Assembly (NCBI GenBank): GCA_949283775.1
Contig: CASDTU010000042.1
Location: forward strand, 1-64,000
Origin: an uncultured Bacillota bacterium
GTDB lineage: Bacteria > Bacillota > Clostridia > Christensenellales > Borkfalkiaceae
Direction of reading: 5' to 3'
Length of the DNA stretch: 64,000 nucleotides
A model generated the notes under the pieces. It saw nothing but the letters and a program-made list of their open reading frames with translations. It did no database searches and had not been told where the DNA came from. The translations under genes and the position numbers were made by a program. Of this stretch, positions 63,201 through 64,000 are shown piece by piece. Position 1 is the stretch's first letter. The number at the start of each line of letters is the position of its first letter.

Positions 63201-63316
63201 ACTTGCCGTGCGCACGAAATACACTTGCCGTGTGTTTGAAACCTTTTGAGATTTATACGTTACGGATTCGCCCGAAAGGAGCAGTTTATGAAAACACCGC
63301 GCCAGATCGTGTATGA
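60251..63316 (+). CDS. GH38 alpha-mannosidase (MAN2C1-like)
   Basis: A 1021-residue GH38 enzyme of the cytosolic MAN2C1 layout. It has an N-terminal beta domain of about 200 residues (YLVYLKGKMLCGADMFHR), the catalytic domain with GHTHIDLAWLW (H232, D234), nucleophile Asp345 in LWLPDAFGYTAALPQI, and QFHDILPGSGISEIY. The C-terminal beta region has FPVDIHAGEATYDIQFG. No signal peptide. It differs in length and motifs from the GH38 at 45821, so the two probably cleave different linkages. Start 60251 has a poor ribosome site; GTG at 60194 is an alternative. It overlaps the UROD gene. Confidence 0.93.
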   Translation: MDIYYRRIGAFIEQLQQLALRKRSEAFSVFWQECDYKKTNDIPVGGWIRADGPVCWGGKEEHRWFRIRLQLEKEWIGHRVSVNFFPQDGLGEAMQAQYLVYLKGKMLCGADMFHRAVEFEYMGDITLDVYAYTGMSKREMVFWPWCAMVDEEVRSLAYDLAVPYGVMGYAEEDSGEYMQWRQRLTDAVNALSLRDPYSEEFQKSLERAREIVQGGYGMQTLLAKATFIGHTHIDLAWLWTLAQTREKVQRTFTSVLKLMREYPEFKFMSSQPQLYEFFRQEAPQELWEELKERIREGRWEADGAMWVEADCNLICGESIVRQILYGKRYFQQQFGKESRILWLPDAFGYTAALPQILKKCGIDWFVTSKISWNDTDTMPHDVFSWKGTDGSQVYAYFLTAQNKIRGQKPNIHTTYIGIPEPSQAVGTWERFHDKNISGEVINTFGYGDGGGGPTAEHIEKIRRLCKGVAGCVSAQIDTAGNFLGRLQKRIEKNSRLAVWEGELYLEYHRGTYTSQAANKKGNRRAEFLLHNLELAASLCAKTHNAPYPAKELEQLWKLVLLNQFHDILPGSGISEIYRDSAAQYAEIFESGNALLRDCWKDLAGGLIETMYEKSGGQNLFVFNPNGFAVSGEVRLPSGELVFLRDLPPMGYTILQNVSQSDASAVRLAEKTLENKFFRLCFDEHYELEEIYDKRFDRQILQSGQRGNQLAIYDDHGNYEFDAWEIKEFYTENRKVVSDVVSVSAVEDGCRKGLRIRKRYANSVFEQTIFLYDDTERIDFENDFDIRDARMIVKAEFPVDIHAGEATYDIQFGSIKRNTHKNTSWDAARFESYGHKYVDVSEGNYGVSLLNDCKYGYDIHGGVIRMTLLKTAIEPDPQADIGRHTFRYALFPHGGPCGTQTVRQAYLFNNPPVAAFTEAREKSASFVSCDTPEIVLETVKRAENGDGYIVRCYECANTRAKGILSFGFEIQSAELCDLLENKEQDLPCARNTLAVCLKPFEIYTLRIRPKGAVYENTAPDRV

Positions 63317-64000
63317 CACATTGAACGGAAAAAATACGGAGAGAGCGCCAAGGCAGCTTTGGACGTTGCCTTGGGCAGAAATTCATTTCGGGGAGCAACT
63401 CAAAGCGATCCAACGAGAATTTCCGGACGATATTGTCGGGATCGGCGTTCCGAAGAAAGAGAGTTCGCCCGTGATGCAGGGGGATTCTACGGAAATCGGT
63501 TCCTTTACCGACGAATGGGGCTGTACGTTTGAAAATGTGTCGAGGGGCATCATCGGAGAGGTGAAGGATCCGCTCGTCAAAGAGGACGATTGGTCGGATT
63601 CCGATCGCGTACATATACCCTATGAATGGCTGACTTTTGAGGTGGAAGAGGCGAATGCACTGATACACCGGTTTGCGGAGGACACCTTCCGTGCGGCAGG
63701 TTTTTGGGCGCGGCCGTTTGAGCAGTTGCAGTTTGTCCGCGGTTCGGAAAATCTGTATATGGATCTGGCGGATATTCCCGCAGGGTTGCTGCGTTTTTTA
63801 AGGAAAATGCACACTTTTTACTGTGATCTGATGGAAAAGTGGTGTAAAACTGACATCGATACGGTCTGTCTGATGGACGATTGGGGGGCGCAGAGAGGGC
63901 TTTTGATCCATCCGGATCAGTGGAGAGCGCTTTTTAAACCGCTCTATAAAGATTATATCGAAATCGCAAAAAGGCACGGAAAACGGGCGTTTATGCACAG
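63288..64000 (+). CDS. UROD-family protein, cut by the window end
   Basis: The first 237 residues of a UROD-fold protein. It starts MKTPRQIVYDTLNGKNTERAP with AAAGGAG before the ATG and overlaps the GH38 stop by 29 bases. Visible: LWTLPWAE, MDDWGAQRGLLIHPDQWR, KPLYKDYIEIAKRHGKRAFMH. The last His lies where the methyltransferase branch begins its zinc-ligand region. It differs from HemE and is embedded in a glycan operon, so heme synthesis is unlikely. Its role, perhaps with a methylated sugar, is open. Confidence 0.82.
   Translation, partial: MKTPRQIVYDTLNGKNTERAPRQLWTLPWAEIHFGEQLKAIQREFPDDIVGIGVPKKESSPVMQGDSTEIGSFTDEWGCTFENVSRGIIGEVKDPLVKEDDWSDSDRVHIPYEWLTFEVEEANALIHRFAEDTFRAAGFWARPFEQLQFVRGSENLYMDLADIPAGLLRFLRKMHTFYCDLMEKWCKTDIDTVCLMDDWGAQRGLLIHPDQWRALFKPLYKDYIEIAKRHGKRAFMH

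Overview
The window looks like chromosome of an endospore-forming member of the Bacillota, probably class Clostridia. It carries spmA/spmB, a gene run in the order of the Bacillus yaaO-tmk-holB-yaaT-trmN-rsmI neighbourhood, Gram-positive ECF and LplB-type ABC transporters, lipobox lipoproteins without outer-membrane genes, and strong sigma-A type promoters. GC is moderate and intergenic regions are purine-rich. A gut Christensenellales-like organism is my guess, not something the sequence proves.

Layout. 1-20 kb is mostly housekeeping: a UROD-fold methyltransferase-like gene, queH, an Rrf2 regulator with a cysteine desulfurase, rsmA, a TatD-associated radical SAM gene with tatD, metG, spmAB, a divergent EF-G paralogue, tcdA, a Crp/Fnr regulator, queT behind a probable preQ1 riboswitch, an Lrp/AsnC regulator coupled to an aminotransferase, and greA with a terminator-like leader hairpin. 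20-29 kb holds a membrane-anchored EF-hand protein and the conserved yaaO-tmk-holB-ricT ... trmN-rsmI run. Between ricT and trmN lie a ferredoxin, a tRNA-Ala and the C-terminal remnant of a tyrosine integrase. 29-33 kb has a PHP phosphatase, a start-less collagen-like gene and, directly upstream of it, a large serine recombinase.

33.3-64 kb is one large glycan-use region. It starts with a consensus promoter and a perfect LacI-type operator. The first arm encodes a cytoplasmic (alpha/alpha)6-type glycosidase, a LacI regulator, two LplB/LplC-like permeases, a binding lipoprotein, a four-module surface protein, a DUF6259-like lipoprotein, a GH38 alpha-mannosidase and a fucose/arabinose isomerase-family protein. 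An AraC regulator then diverges from a second arm: two more permeases, a GxGYxYP-family lipoprotein, a six-repeat lipoprotein, a second binding lipoprotein, a second GH38 enzyme and a UROD-family gene cut by the window end. Neither transporter has an ATPase, so a shared one elsewhere is expected. The parts suggest capture of a mannose-containing, possibly modified, glycan at the surface, import of oligosaccharides, and cytoplasmic trimming.

Regulatory and non-coding signals include many TTGACA/TATAAT promoters, two probable leaderless mRNAs (queH and the AraC gene), a candidate stand-alone small RNA near 11.7 kb, and several unrelated short tandem-repeat arrays in 3' intergenic DNA.
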